Shown here in pieces: positions 35,088-44,577 of a stretch of 64,000 bases of DNA (positions are counted from its first letter, which is position 1; each line of letters starts with the position of its first letter). Origin of the DNA: Comamonas testosteroni ATCC 11996 (GTDB lineage: Bacteria; Pseudomonadota; Gammaproteobacteria; Burkholderiales; Burkholderiaceae_C); contig NZ_AHIL01000035.1 of assembly GCF_000241525.1 (NCBI RefSeq), positions 1-64,000 on the forward strand, given 5' to 3'. The notes under the pieces were generated by a model. That model was given only the letters and a program-made list of their open reading frames with translations, had not been told where the DNA came from and did not search any database. A program made the position numbers and the translations under genes.

Positions 35088-36947
35088 TCAGAACGCCTCT
35101 TCCTCCATCGCTGCGCAGGTCATGTCGCGCGCCTTGACCACCTGCAGCCAGGCGCCGATGCGCGGCAACTCGTAATGGAAGAAGTAGCGCTGCGCCGCCA
35201 TGCTGCCGCGATGAGCTGCAATGGCAAGATCCTTGTCCATGGCCAGTACGGCCAGCGCGACATCCAGCCAGATCCAGGCCAGCACCAGGTGACCGAAGGC
35301 CTGCATATAGGGCACGGCATTGGCCAGTGCATCCTGCGGATTGCCCGTGGCCCAGGCCGCCTTGGTGGTTGATCCAACATCGGCCAGCGCACGCGCCAGC
35401 TGGTTGGCATAGGTGCCCAGCTTCTCATGCTGCATGGCTCGCTGGATGGTGACGTTGATGCGTGCCGCCAGCAGCTGCAGCCCCTTGCCGCCGTCCATGA
35501 CCACCTTGCGGCCCAGCAGATCCATGGCCTGGATGCCATGCGTGCCCTCGTGAATCATGTTCAGGCGGTTGTCTCGCCAGTACTGCTCGACCGCGAAGTC
35601 GCGCGTATAGCCGTAGCCACCATGGATCTGGATGGCCAGCGAATTGGCTTCCAGGCAGAACTCGCTGGGCCAGCTCTTGGCCACCGGCGTCAGCACCTCC
35701 AGCAGCAGCCTGGCTTCTGCCGCCTCCTGGCTCTGGCCGGTGTACTGCTCGTCCACCAGTCTCGCGCACAGCAGGTTCAGGGCCAGCGCGCCTTCGCAAT
35801 AGGCCTTCTGCGCCAGCAGCATGCGCTTGACGTCGGCATGCTCGATGATGCGCGACTGCGGCCGGCTCGCATCCTTGCCGCCCTCGCCTATGGGCCTGCC
35901 CTGTGGGCGGCTTTGCGCATATTCGAGACTTGCGTGATAGCCGGCCATGCCCAGCATGGAGGCCGCCATGCCGATGGAGATGCGCGCCTCGTTCATCATG
36001 TGGAACATGCACTTCAGGCCCTCGCCGGGCTTGCCGACCAGGTAGCCGATCGCACCCGCGCCGCGGCCGTCCAGACCGCCGCCATGCTGGCCGCGCACCG
36101 GGTATTTGCCTTCGCCAAAATTGAGCAAGGTATTGGTCGTTCCGCGCCAGCCCAGCTTGTGGTTGAGGCCTGCCAGGGCCACATCGTTGCGCTCGCCGGT
36201 CAGCCGCCCTTCGGCATCGACCAGCTTCTTGGGCACGATGAACAGCGAAATGCCCTTCACGCCGGCAATGGTCTTGCCATCGGCGCCGGGAATCTTGGCC
36301 AGCACCAGATGCACGATGTTCTCGGTCATTTCGTGGTCGCCCGAGCTGATCCACATCTTGTTGCCCTTGAGGCGATAGCGCGGCCCCAGAGCATCGCTCT
36401 CGTACTCGACGCCATCGGGCTCGGCGCGCGTGGCGATATCCGACAGCGAGGAGCCCGCCTGCGGCTCGGACAAGGCCATGGTGCCGGCCCAGCGGCCGTT
36501 GAACTCATTGGCGGCAAAGACTTTTTTCTGCCGCTCGGTGCCATGGGCCATGATGGCGTTGGCATTGCCCGAGGTCAGCATGTTCGAGCCAATGCTGATC
36601 GAGGCCGCTGCAAAAAAACAGTTGGCCGCCGCCTCCACCGTGTAGGGCAGCTGCATGCCGCCCATCTCGTAGTCCTGGGCCGCGCTGAGCATGCCCGATT
36701 CGGCATAGGCCTCGCGGGCTTCGTAGGTGCATTGGGGCAGGATGACTTTTTCGCCGTCGAACTGCGGCTCCTGCAAGTCCACCGTGCGGTTGAAGGGCGC
36801 GTATTTCTCGCGCGCGATGCGCTCGCAGGTATCCATCACCGCATCAAAGGTATCACGCGAATGATCGGCAAAGCGTGAGCGGCTGGTCAGGCCTTCGGCC
36901 TGCAGCCAGTCGTAGAGCAGAAAGTCAATGGTGGAACGCAGGCGCAT
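35088..36947 (-). CDS. acyl-CoA dehydrogenase (long form, about 600 residues)
   Basis: The 619-residue flavoenzyme has an N-terminal extension domain and the ACAD core with ALSEPQAGSSLSDIATRAE and KMWISSGDHEMTENIVHLVL. A C-terminal helical domain has HGGYGYTRDFAVEQYWRDNR. A distinct C-terminal extension ends in AAMEEEAF. The size fits the AcdB/DmdC-like long acyl-CoA dehydrogenases. It should catalyse the first step of beta-oxidation. It is the last of three same-strand fatty acid degradation genes but is separated from the thiolase by a terminator and a dispersed repeat. Confidence 0.92.
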   Translation of the reverse strand: MRLRSTIDFLLYDWLQAEGLTSRSRFADHSRDTFDAVMDTCERIAREKYAPFNRTVDLQEPQFDGEKVILPQCTYEAREAYAESGMLSAAQDYEMGGMQLPYTVEAAANCFFAAASISIGSNMLTSGNANAIMAHGTERQKKVFAANEFNGRWAGTMALSEPQAGSSLSDIATRAEPDGVEYESDALGPRYRLKGNKMWISSGDHEMTENIVHLVLAKIPGADGKTIAGVKGISLFIVPKKLVDAEGRLTGERNDVALAGLNHKLGWRGTTNTLLNFGEGKYPVRGQHGGGLDGRGAGAIGYLVGKPGEGLKCMFHMMNEARISIGMAASMLGMAGYHASLEYAQSRPQGRPIGEGGKDASRPQSRIIEHADVKRMLLAQKAYCEGALALNLLCARLVDEQYTGQSQEAAEARLLLEVLTPVAKSWPSEFCLEANSLAIQIHGGYGYTRDFAVEQYWRDNRLNMIHEGTHGIQAMDLLGRKVVMDGGKGLQLLAARINVTIQRAMQHEKLGTYANQLARALADVGSTTKAAWATGNPQDALANAVPYMQAFGHLVLAWIWLDVALAVLAMDKDLAIAAHRGSMAAQRYFFHYELPRIGAWLQVVKARDMTCAAMEEEAF

Positions 36948-36957
36948 AGATTACCCA

Positions 36958-37012
36958 TCAAAACATGCTTCATCGCTTATGGATAAAGCGATAAGAGCTA
37001 TCAATTTCATAT
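36958..37012 (-). repeat. dispersed repeat family 1, copy D
   Basis: On the minus strand it reads AATTGATAGCTCTTATCGCT, then TTATCCATAAGCGATGAAGC and TTTTGATGGG. It contains the half-palindrome ATCGCTTTATCCATAAGCGAT, which can fold into a hairpin. It lies 10 bases before the acyl-CoA dehydrogenase start, so it could form its leader. Confidence 0.65.
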
Positions 37013-37023
37013 ATCCAGAGGAG

Positions 37024-37071
37024 AAAAAAGCCGCCTCCAGCCCCTACCCCAAGGTGGCCAGAAGGCGGCTT
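37024..37071 (-). terminator. intrinsic terminator of the fadA-like gene
   Basis: On the minus strand AAGCCGCCTT and AGGCGGCTTTTTT pair across a loop of about 30 bases, ending in six T. It is placed 15 bases after the thiolase stop and would reduce read-through into the acyl-CoA dehydrogenase gene. Confidence 0.75.
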
Positions 37072-37085
37072 GGCCAAAGCCCCAC

Positions 37086-38261
37086 TTACAGCACTTCAAA
37101 CACGCCCGCCGCGCCCATGCCGCCGCCGATGCACATGGTCACGCAGACACGCTTGGCGCCGCGGCGCTTGCCTTCGATCAGTGCATGCCCCGTCAGGCGC
37201 TGACCCGAGACACCATAGGGGTGGCCCACGGCAATCGCGCCGCCGTTGACGTTGAGCCTGTCGGCCGGAATGCCCAGCTTGTCGCGGCAGTAGATGACCT
37301 GCACGGCAAAGGCTTCGTTGAGCTCCCACAGGTCGATATCGTTGATCGACAGACCCAGCTTCTTGAGCACCTTGGGAATGGCGTAGATGGGGCCGATGCC
37401 CATCTCGTCAGGCTCGCAGCCAGCCACAGCAAAGCCCAGGAAACGGCCCAGGGGCTTGAGGCCCTTGCGCGAAGCGTATTCCTCGCTGACCACGGCGCAG
37501 GCGCCGGCGCCGTCGGAGAACTGGCTCGCATTGCCGGCCGTGATCACCCCGCCGGGCAGCGCGCTGCGCAGACCGCTGATGCCTTCCTTGGTCGTGCCTT
37601 CGCGAATGCCCTCATCCTTGCTGACGGTCACCTCCTTGGTGATCAGGCCGCGCACCTTGTCGGCCACGCCCATGACGGTCTTCATGGGAGCAATTTCCGC
37701 TTCGAACAGGCCGGCCGCCTGTGCCGCAGCCGCTTTCTGCTGGCTGGAGGCGCCGTACTCATCCTGTGCGTCGCGACTGATGTTGTAGCGCTTGGCCACC
37801 TGTTCGGCAGTCTGCAGCATGCTCCAGTAGATCTCGGGCTTCATGGCCGTCAGCTCGGGATCGAAGGCCATGTGAGGGTTCAGATGGGGCTGCACGCAGG
37901 AGATGCTCTCCAGACCGCCCGCCACCAGCACATCGTTCTCGCCCGCGATGATGCGCTGGGCAGCCAGCGCAATCGCCTGCAGGCCCGAGGAGCAGAAGCG
38001 GTTGATGGTCAGACCTGATGTGGTGACCGGCAGACCTGCACGCATGGCAATCAGACGGGCGACGTTGCCGCCGGTCGTGCCTTCGGGCAGGGACATGCCC
38101 ATGATCACGTCCTCGACCTCGGCACCCTCAATGCCGGCGCGCTCCACTGCGGCCTTGACGGCGTGGGCCCCCAGGGTGGGACCGTAAGTCATGTTGAAAG
38201 CGCCCTTCCAGCTCTTGGCCAGCGGAGTGCGCGCGGTAGAAACAATCACTGCGGATGTCAT
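37086..38261 (-). CDS. fadA: acetyl-CoA C-acyltransferase (3-ketoacyl-CoA thiolase)
   Basis: The 391-residue thiolase has [18 protein letters not shown] around the nucleophile Cys, [33 protein letters not shown] and [14 protein letters not shown]. It catalyses the last step of beta-oxidation. It follows the hydratase/dehydrogenase gene by 45 bases on the same strand, which gives the usual FadB/FadA pairing. The fadA symbol reflects function by context rather than proven orthology. Confidence 0.92.
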   Translation of the reverse strand: MTSAVIVSTARTPLAKSWKGAFNMTYGPTLGAHAVKAAVERAGIEGAEVEDVIMGMSLPEGTTGGNVARLIAMRAGLPVTTSGLTINRFCSSGLQAIALAAQRIIAGENDVLVAGGLESISCVQPHLNPHMAFDPELTAMKPEIYWSMLQTAEQVAKRYNISRDAQDEYGASSQQKAAAAQAAGLFEAEIAPMKTVMGVADKVRGLITKEVTVSKDEGIREGTTKEGISGLRSALPGGVITAGNASQFSDGAGACAVVSEEYASRKGLKPLGRFLGFAVAGCEPDEMGIGPIYAIPKVLKKLGLSINDIDLWELNEAFAVQVIYCRDKLGIPADRLNVNGGAIAVGHPYGVSGQRLTGHALIEGKRRGAKRVCVTMCIGGGMGAAGVFEVL

Positions 38262-38306
38262 GTTCTGTCCTTTGATTCTGGGTGTTTCGTGGCAAATCGT
38301 CCGCGC

Positions 38307-40406
38307 CTAGCTGAACTGCTTGCCTTCGGCGGCCAGCTTGGCCAGCAGCGGTGCGGGCTGCCAGAACTTGGCATCGTCGTTGGGGTTCTGGGCAAAACGC
38401 CCCATGGCCTGAACCACGTTGAACAGGCCAACCTCGCCCGCATAGTGCATGGGGCCGCCGCGCCACAGCGGAAAGCCGTAGCCGGTCAGATACACCATGT
38501 CGATGTCGCCGGACTTGCTGGCAATGCCGTCCTCCAGAATGTGCGCGCCTTCGTTGACCAGCGCATAGACCAGGCGCTGCACGATTTCCTCGTCGGAGAT
38601 CTTGCGCGGCGTGATACCCAGGCTCTTGCGGTGCTCGTCGATCATCTTCGCCACCACCTCCGAAGGGATGGCATCGCGCTTGCCAGGCACATAGTCATAC
38701 CAGCCCGCACCGGTCTTCTGGCCAAAGCGGCCCAGCTCGCACAGACGGTCCGCACTGGCGCTGTACTTCATATCGGGTTTTTCGACATAACGGCGCTTGC
38801 GAATCGCCCAACCGATGTCGTTGCCCGCCAGATCGCCCATGCGGAACGGGCCCATGGCAAAGCCGAACTTCTCGATGGCCTTGTCCACCTGCTGTGGCGA
38901 TGCACCTTCGTCCAGCAGGAAGCCGGCCTGGCGCGAGTACTGCTCGATCATGCGGTTGCCAATGAAGCCGTCGCAGACGCCGGAGACCACGGCCGTCTTC
39001 TTGATCTTCTTGCCCACCTTCATCACCGTGGCCAGCACATCCTTGGCCGTGGCCTTGCCGCGCACCACTTCCAGCAGCTTCATCACATTGGCGGGACTGA
39101 AGAAATGCATGCCCACCACGTCCTGTGGACGCTTGGTGAAGGCGGCGATCTTGTCCACATCCAGGGTCGAAGTGTTGGATGCCAGAATCGCGCCGGGCTT
39201 TGCCACTTCATCGAGCTGCTTGAAGACCTGCTCCTTCACGCCCAGCTCCTCGAACACGGCCTCGATGATGAGGTCGGCATTCTTCAGGTCGCCATAGTTG
39301 AGCGTGGTGGACAGCAGGCCCATGCGCTGCTCGTACTTCTGCTCGGAGAGCTTGCCCTTCTTGACCTGAGCCTCGTAGTTCTTGCGGATGGTCGCCACGC
39401 CGCGATCCAGGGCTTCCTGCTTGGTCTCCAGAATCGTGACGGGAATGCCCGCATTCAGGAAATTCATGGAAATGCCGCCGCCCATGGTGCCGGCGCCGAT
39501 CACGCCCACGGTGCGGATCTCGCGCACCGGTGTATCACCGGGCACGTCTGGGATCTTGGAGGCGGCACGCTCGGCCATGAACAGATGGCGCAGCGAACGC
39601 GACTCGGGCGTCATCATCAGCTGCATGAAGGCTTCGCGCTCGGCCACCATGCCGTCATCGAACTTCTTGGTCGTGGCGTTTTTGACGGCTTCCAGGCAGC
39701 GCAGGGGCGCAGGGAAGTTCTTGGACATGCCCTGCACCATGGTGGCGGCAAACTCGAAATAGGCCTCGCCCTGGGGATGCTTGCAGGACAGGTCGCGCAC
39801 ACGCGGCAGCGGGCGGACATCGGCAACCTCCAGCGCCAAGGCCTTGGCCTCGGCCAGCAGCGTCTCGGCCGATGCAGACATCTTGTTGAACAGCTTCTGG
39901 CCGGGCAGCATGGCAAGCATTTCGCTCATCACAGTCTCGCCGCTGACGATCATGTTGAGAGCGGCTTCCACACCCAGTACACGCGGCAGGCGCTGGGTGC
40001 CGCCGGCGCCTGGCAGCAGGCCCAGCTTGACCTCTGGCAGTGCCACGGCCGTGCCAGGGGCGGCAATGCGGTAATGACAGCCCAGCGCCAGCTCCAGCCC
40101 GCCCCCCATGCAGACGCTGTGAATCGCAGCAATCACGGGCTTGGTCGACAGGTCCAACTGCTGGATGACCGAGATCAGATGCGGCTCGCGGTAGGCATCT
40201 TCCTTGCCGAACTCGGTGATATCGGCTCCGCCCGAGAAGGCCTTGCCAGCGCCGGTAATGACGATGGCCTTGACGGCATCATCCGCCAGAGCCTGGCGCA
40301 AACCTTCGACCACACCTCGTCTGGTGGCCAGACCCAGGCCGTTGACCGGCGGGTTGTTCAAGGTAATGACGGCGATGGCTCCGTCCACTTTGTATTCAGC
40401 AGTCAT
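38307..40406 (-). CDS. fadJ: multifunctional enoyl-CoA hydratase / 3-hydroxyacyl-CoA dehydrogenase
   Basis: The 699-residue fusion has an N-terminal crotonase domain (about 1-190) with AFSGGADITEFG, CMGGGLELALGCHYRIA and EVKLGLLPGAGGTQRLP. A Rossmann dehydrogenase domain follows at about 295-475 (VGVIGAGTMGGGISMNFLNA), then C-terminal 3-hydroxyacyl-CoA dehydrogenase helices. It performs steps two and three of beta-oxidation. At 699 residues it is nearer FadJ-like or peroxisomal-type proteins than E. coli FadB (about 730). It heads the beta-oxidation cluster. Confidence 0.92.
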   Translation of the reverse strand: MTAEYKVDGAIAVITLNNPPVNGLGLATRRGVVEGLRQALADDAVKAIVITGAGKAFSGGADITEFGKEDAYREPHLISVIQQLDLSTKPVIAAIHSVCMGGGLELALGCHYRIAAPGTAVALPEVKLGLLPGAGGTQRLPRVLGVEAALNMIVSGETVMSEMLAMLPGQKLFNKMSASAETLLAEAKALALEVADVRPLPRVRDLSCKHPQGEAYFEFAATMVQGMSKNFPAPLRCLEAVKNATTKKFDDGMVAEREAFMQLMMTPESRSLRHLFMAERAASKIPDVPGDTPVREIRTVGVIGAGTMGGGISMNFLNAGIPVTILETKQEALDRGVATIRKNYEAQVKKGKLSEQKYEQRMGLLSTTLNYGDLKNADLIIEAVFEELGVKEQVFKQLDEVAKPGAILASNTSTLDVDKIAAFTKRPQDVVGMHFFSPANVMKLLEVVRGKATAKDVLATVMKVGKKIKKTAVVSGVCDGFIGNRMIEQYSRQAGFLLDEGASPQQVDKAIEKFGFAMGPFRMGDLAGNDIGWAIRKRRYVEKPDMKYSASADRLCELGRFGQKTGAGWYDYVPGKRDAIPSEVVAKMIDEHRKSLGITPRKISDEEIVQRLVYALVNEGAHILEDGIASKSGDIDMVYLTGYGFPLWRGGPMHYAGEVGLFNVVQAMGRFAQNPNDDAKFWQPAPLLAKLAAEGKQFS

Positions 40407-40541
40407 GCTGTTGTCCCCTGTTCAATAAATAGAAAAGAACGGTCGTGCGTTTTTATTTTCCGAATTTTGCTGCGTTGCGCAACTGATGCTTGTCCTGAGC
40501 GAGACAGCTCACACAATGAGCACACCTCATGTCAAAGACAT

Positions 40542-40640
40542 CAAGCAAGGGCCTGGGCGGCCCCACCGCCCCGCAGCAAGGATGTCGTCCCCCTCCCGCA
40601 AAGCGAGAGAGGGGGAAGCGGCAAAGCCGCTCAAGGGGTG
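40542..40640 (-). repeat. dispersed GC-rich repeat, family 2, copy 1
   Basis: On the minus strand this reads CACCCCTTGAGCGGCTTTGC, CGCTTCCCCCTCTC, GGAGGGGGACGACATCC, then a GCTGCGGGGCGG block. It contains the hairpins AGCGGC-AAA-GCCGCT (40617-40631) and CCCCCTC/GAGGGGG (40590-40616). A related copy in the same order lies at 62785-62856. It sits in the gap between fadJ and livF. Confidence 0.65.
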
Positions 40641-40647
40641 TGTCAGC

Positions 40648-41343
40648 TCACACCTCCAGCCACTCCTTGCGAACCTTTTCGTTCGCTCTGAGGGTCTCAG
40701 GAGTGCCGTCAAACACGATATGTCCATGGCCCATGACCAGGGCCCGATCCGAGATATTCATGGCGATGGTGAGCTTTTGCTCGATCAGCAGCACGGACAC
40801 GCCGCGATCCTTGATCTTCTTGAGGTATTCGCCCACCAGCTCCACGATCTTGGGTGCCAGCCCTTCCGTGGGTTCGTCGATGATGATGAGATCCGGGTCG
40901 CCCATCAGCGTGCGACAGAGTGTGAGCATCTGCTGCTCGCCGCCCGACATCACGCCGGCCTCGGTGTGCTGACGCTCCTTGAGGCGGGGAAACATGGCAT
41001 ACATATCGTCAAAACCCCAGCGACTGCCTTTGCCCTTGCCTTTCTGCCCCAGCATCAGGTTCTGATGTACGGTCAGATTGGGGAACACATCGCGGCTCTC
41101 CGGCACATAGCCAATACCCAGATGGGCCACCTCATAGGCTTTCTTGCCATGCAGGTTCTTGCCTTTCCAGTCCAGCGCCCCCTCCCAGTGCACCAGTCCC
41201 ATGATGGCCTTGGCTGTGGTGGAGCGGCCCGAGCCGTTACGCCCCAGCAAGGCCACGATCTCGCCGGCATGGACCTCGAAGTCCACGCCATGCAGCACAT
41301 GGCTTTTGCCGTAGTAGGCATGCAAATCGTTGATCTTCAGCAT
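40648..41343 (-). CDS. livF: branched-chain amino acid ABC transporter ATPase LivF
   Basis: The 231-residue ATPase has Walker A GRNGSGRST (34-42), signature MSGGEQQMLTLCRTLM, Walker B LIIIDEPTEGLAP and a late LLIEQ H-loop region typical of LivF. The near-invariant Walker A Lys is Arg (position 40, codon CGC), which is unusual. The start at 41343 (MLKINDLHAYYGKSHVL) is chosen because the upstream frame overlaps livG. It is the last gene of the liv operon. Confidence 0.92.
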   Translation of the reverse strand: MLKINDLHAYYGKSHVLHGVDFEVHAGEIVALLGRNGSGRSTTAKAIMGLVHWEGALDWKGKNLHGKKAYEVAHLGIGYVPESRDVFPNLTVHQNLMLGQKGKGKGSRWGFDDMYAMFPRLKERQHTEAGVMSGGEQQMLTLCRTLMGDPDLIIIDEPTEGLAPKIVELVGEYLKKIKDRGVSVLLIEQKLTIAMNISDRALVMGHGHIVFDGTPETLRANEKVRKEWLEV

Positions 41344-41344
41344 C

Positions 41345-42163
41345 TCAATGCGCTCCTGCCTGTTGGTCTGCGACGGAAGATCCCAGATATGCTTCTTGCA
41401 CTCTGGCGTTGGCACGCACGGCTTCGGGCGTGTCATAGGCAATGACCTCGCCGTAGACCACCACGGCAATCTTGTCCGCCAGCCCGAAGACCACGCCCAT
41501 GTCGTGCTCCACGGTCAGCAGCGTCTTGCCTTCGGTAACCTTCTTGATCAGCTGGATGAAATGCGCGGTTTCGCTGTTGCTCATGCCGGCCGTGGGCTCG
41601 TCCAGCAAGATGACGCTGGCACCGCCGCCGATGGTGATGCCGATCTCCAGCGCTCGCTGCTCGGCATAGGTCAGGTTCACCGCCAGCGTGTCGCGCTTGC
41701 GGTGCAGTCCGATCATCTCCATCAGCTCGTTGGCGCGTTCGTTGGCGTCATGCAGATTGGAGAGAAAGCGCCAGAAGCTATAGCGATAGCCCAGGCTCCA
41801 GAGCACGCTGCAGCGCAGGTTTTCAAACACCGAAAGCTTGGGAAAGATGTTCGTGATCTGGAAGCTGCGCGACAGCCCCATGCGGTTGATCTCGAACGGC
41901 TTTTTGCCGTTGATGCGCTGGCCGTGCAGCAACACCTCGCCGCTGCTGGGCTCGAAGCGACCGCTGATCAGATTGAACAGCGTGCTCTTGCCGGCACCGT
42001 TGGGGCCGATGATGGCGATACGTTCGCCGGCATTGACCGCCAGGTTGGCGCCGCGAATGATCTCGGTCTTGCCGAAGCTCTTGCGCAGATCGCGCAGCTC
42101 CAGTGCATGGCCTGACTGCTGCACCGCTTGCGCAGCCGGTTGATGGATGGCGATGCTGGACAT
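41345..42163 (-). CDS. livG: branched-chain amino acid ABC transporter ATPase LivG
   Basis: The 272-residue ATPase has a canonical Walker A GPNGAGKST (53-61), signature variant NLTYAEQRALEIG, Walker B VILLDEPTAGMSN and H-loop VEHDMGVVF. The LivG-specific insert between Walker A and the signature is present. It directly precedes livF with a one-base gap and pairs with it to power LivHM. Confidence 0.94.
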   Translation of the reverse strand: MSSIAIHQPAAQAVQQSGHALELRDLRKSFGKTEIIRGANLAVNAGERIAIIGPNGAGKSTLFNLISGRFEPSSGEVLLHGQRINGKKPFEINRMGLSRSFQITNIFPKLSVFENLRCSVLWSLGYRYSFWRFLSNLHDANERANELMEMIGLHRKRDTLAVNLTYAEQRALEIGITIGGGASVILLDEPTAGMSNSETAHFIQLIKKVTEGKTLLTVEHDMGVVFGLADKIAVVVYGEVIAYDTPEAVRANARVQEAYLGSSVADQQAGAH

Positions 42164-42166
42164 GGT

Positions 42167-43507
42167 TCAGCCCTCCCCTTTCTTGATGCTTTCTTCAATC
42201 GCTTCCTGTATGCGACCCCAGCGACGGGCCGTCAGTCGGCGCACGCCCTCCAGCAGGCCCAGGCCCACCACGAGCACCACAATCGCCACGGTCCAGGTGG
42301 CAGCAGCACCGGTGTCCAGCTCAGCTCCCATGAATGGCACCTTGGGGCCCAGAGCCGCATTGAGCTGCATGTGATAGATCATCTCGATCAGCGACGCGGC
42401 ACCGACCACGGTCACGATGCCGGCCGCCAGAATGCCCAGATAGGGCATGAGCAGGCGCTTGAAATGGCCGAACTTGGCTACGCGCAGATTCATCATGATC
42501 AGGCTGGCCACCCCACCGGGGGCATACATGACCATGAGCAGGAACACCAGGCCCAGGTACAGCAGCCAGGCCTTGGTCAGCTCGGACAGCAGCACCGATG
42601 CCAGCACCAGCAGCACGGCACCGATGATGGGGCCGAAGAAGAAAGTGGCGCCGCCGAGGAAGGTGAACAGCAGATAGCCGCCCGAGCGCACCACGCTGAC
42701 GCTGTCCATGGCCGTGATGATCTCGAAGTTGATGGCCGTCAAGCCGCCACCGATGCCCGCAAAAAAGCCCGCGATGATGAAGGCGAAGTAGCGCACGCGC
42801 TGGGTGTTGTAGCCCACGAATTCCACGCGCTCCGGGTTGTCGCGCACGGCGTTCAGCATGCGCCCCAGCGGCGTGCCGGTGAAGGCAAACATGGCAGCAG
42901 TGCAGACAAAGCAATACACGGCAATCAGGTAGTACACCTGCAGGCCCGAGCCGAAATCCAGCCCGAAGAACTTGCTGTAGACCCGGTCCGTGGTGATGCC
43001 GCCCTCGCCTCCGAAGAACTCGGGAAACATCAGCGCCATGGACGCCACCAGCTCTCCCAGTCCCATGGTGATCATGGCAAAGGTGGTACCCGATTTCTTG
43101 GTCGTCACATAGCCGAAGAGCGCCGCGAAGAACATGCCCGCCAGGCCGCCTACGATGGGAATCAGCACCAGCGGAATGGCCATCTCGCCAGCAGCGGCCT
43201 TGTTCATGGCATGAATGGCCAGGAACGATCCGAGGCCGGTGTAGACCGCATGCCCGAAGCTCAGCATGCCGCCCTGCCCCAGCAGGATGTTGTAGGACAG
43301 GCAGATGATGATCAGATAGCCGATCTGGCTGAGCATGGTCAGCGCCAGCGAGCTGGTGAAGATCAGCGGTGCCACGATCAGCGCCAGCGCAAACAGGCCC
43401 CAGATCAGAATTCGCCCTATGTTCAAGGGCTTGAAGCGGTAATGCGCCTGAGCCCGAGCTTTGTCGGCAGCAGAAGAATTCATGGATGTTTTTGCAATCG
43501 AAGACAT
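42167..43507 (-). CDS. livM: branched-chain amino acid ABC permease LivM
   Basis: The 446-residue inner-membrane permease has about ten membrane segments and the LivM core motif YNILLGQGGMLSFGHAVYTG, with the EAA-like cytosolic loop GRMLNAVRDNPERVEFVG. The C-terminus extends into RWGRIQEAIEESIKKGEG, longer than usual by several tens of residues. It is three bases from livH and livG on each side. Confidence 0.94.
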   Translation of the reverse strand: MSSIAKTSMNSSAADKARAQAHYRFKPLNIGRILIWGLFALALIVAPLIFTSSLALTMLSQIGYLIIICLSYNILLGQGGMLSFGHAVYTGLGSFLAIHAMNKAAAGEMAIPLVLIPIVGGLAGMFFAALFGYVTTKKSGTTFAMITMGLGELVASMALMFPEFFGGEGGITTDRVYSKFFGLDFGSGLQVYYLIAVYCFVCTAAMFAFTGTPLGRMLNAVRDNPERVEFVGYNTQRVRYFAFIIAGFFAGIGGGLTAINFEIITAMDSVSVVRSGGYLLFTFLGGATFFFGPIIGAVLLVLASVLLSELTKAWLLYLGLVFLLMVMYAPGGVASLIMMNLRVAKFGHFKRLLMPYLGILAAGIVTVVGAASLIEMIYHMQLNAALGPKVPFMGAELDTGAAATWTVAIVVLVVGLGLLEGVRRLTARRWGRIQEAIEESIKKGEG

Positions 43508-43510
43508 GGC

Positions 43511-44464
43511 TCAATCCCCTCTGGTACCCAGCAAGCCCTTGGGGCGGAAGATCAGAATCAGCACCAGGAACAGGTAAGGCAGGATGGGCGCAACCTGCGA
43601 CAGCGTCAGCCGCAGCACGGGCCAGCCGAAGGTGGATTCATTGACCTGATGCCCCATGGAGGCGAACAGGCCGGCCAGCGACCAGTCCAGCGCCACGGCA
43701 AAGGTCTGCACCACGCCGATCAGCAGCGAAGCCACGAAAGCCCCCGCCAGCGAGCCCATGCCGCCCACCACCACCACCACGAAAATGATGGAGCCCACGG
43801 AGGCCGCCATGGCGGGCTCGGTCACATAGGTGTTGCCGCCAATCACGCCGGCCAGACCGGCCAGCGCGCAGCCGCCGCCAAACACCAGCATGAACACGCG
43901 CGGCACGTTGTGGCCCAGCGCCTCCACCATTTCCGGGTTCTTGAGCGCGGCCTGAATCACCAGGCCGATGCGCGTGCGCGTCAGCAGCAGCCAGACGGCC
44001 ACCAGCATCAGCAGCGCCACCAGCATCACAAAGGAACGCGACTTGGGGAATTGTGTGCCATACAAGGTAAACAGCGGCCCCTGCAGCGCCGATGGCAGCG
44101 CATAAGGCACTGTGCCGCGCCCCCAGACGAGCTGCACCACTTCCAGAATCAGATAGGACAGGCCAAAAGTCACCAGCAGCTCAGGCACATGGCCGTATTT
44201 GTGCACACGGCGCAGGCTGTAGCGCTCGAACAGCGCTCCCAGCACGCCCACCAGCACCGGGCTGAAAAAGAGCGCGGGCCAGAACCCGATGATGCCGCTG
44301 AGCGTGTACGCGAAATACGCGCCCAGCATGTAGAAGCTGGTGTGGGCGAAATTCAGCACGCCCATCATGCTGAAGATCAGCGTCAGGCCTGAGCTGAGCA
44401 TGAAAAGCAACAGCCCGTAGCTCACTCCGTTGAGCATCGATATGGTGAAAAATTCAGGCGTCAT
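43511..44464 (-). CDS. livH: branched-chain amino acid ABC permease LivH
   Basis: The 317-residue permease has about eight membrane segments. It has the LivH-type opening SMLNGVSYGLLLFMLSSGLT and MGVLNFAHTSFYMLGAYF, plus a late GGMGSLAGAFVASLLIG loop that contacts the ATPases. It lies 113 bases after the first binding-protein gene and runs straight into livM. Confidence 0.94.
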   Translation of the reverse strand: MTPEFFTISMLNGVSYGLLLFMLSSGLTLIFSMMGVLNFAHTSFYMLGAYFAYTLSGIIGFWPALFFSPVLVGVLGALFERYSLRRVHKYGHVPELLVTFGLSYLILEVVQLVWGRGTVPYALPSALQGPLFTLYGTQFPKSRSFVMLVALLMLVAVWLLLTRTRIGLVIQAALKNPEMVEALGHNVPRVFMLVFGGGCALAGLAGVIGGNTYVTEPAMAASVGSIIFVVVVVGGMGSLAGAFVASLLIGVVQTFAVALDWSLAGLFASMGHQVNESTFGWPVLRLTLSQVAPILPYLFLVLILIFRPKGLLGTRGD

Positions 44465-44577
44465 CGACTTGCCTTGTTCTCATTAGCAAAAAGACCGCTG
44501 CAGCACTGCACCTGTTATGCGCTCTTGTGGGTGCGGATGCTGCAGCACGAGGGAGAGTGAGAATATGCGAGCCTGAC

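Noticed and set aside
38163-40691. An 842-codon open frame opposite fadJ, and a similar 754-codon frame opposite the liv permeases (42128-44392)
   Set aside because: Long antisense frames are common in GC-rich genes. The translations are His/Gly/Gln-rich and the opposite strand encodes clear enzymes.
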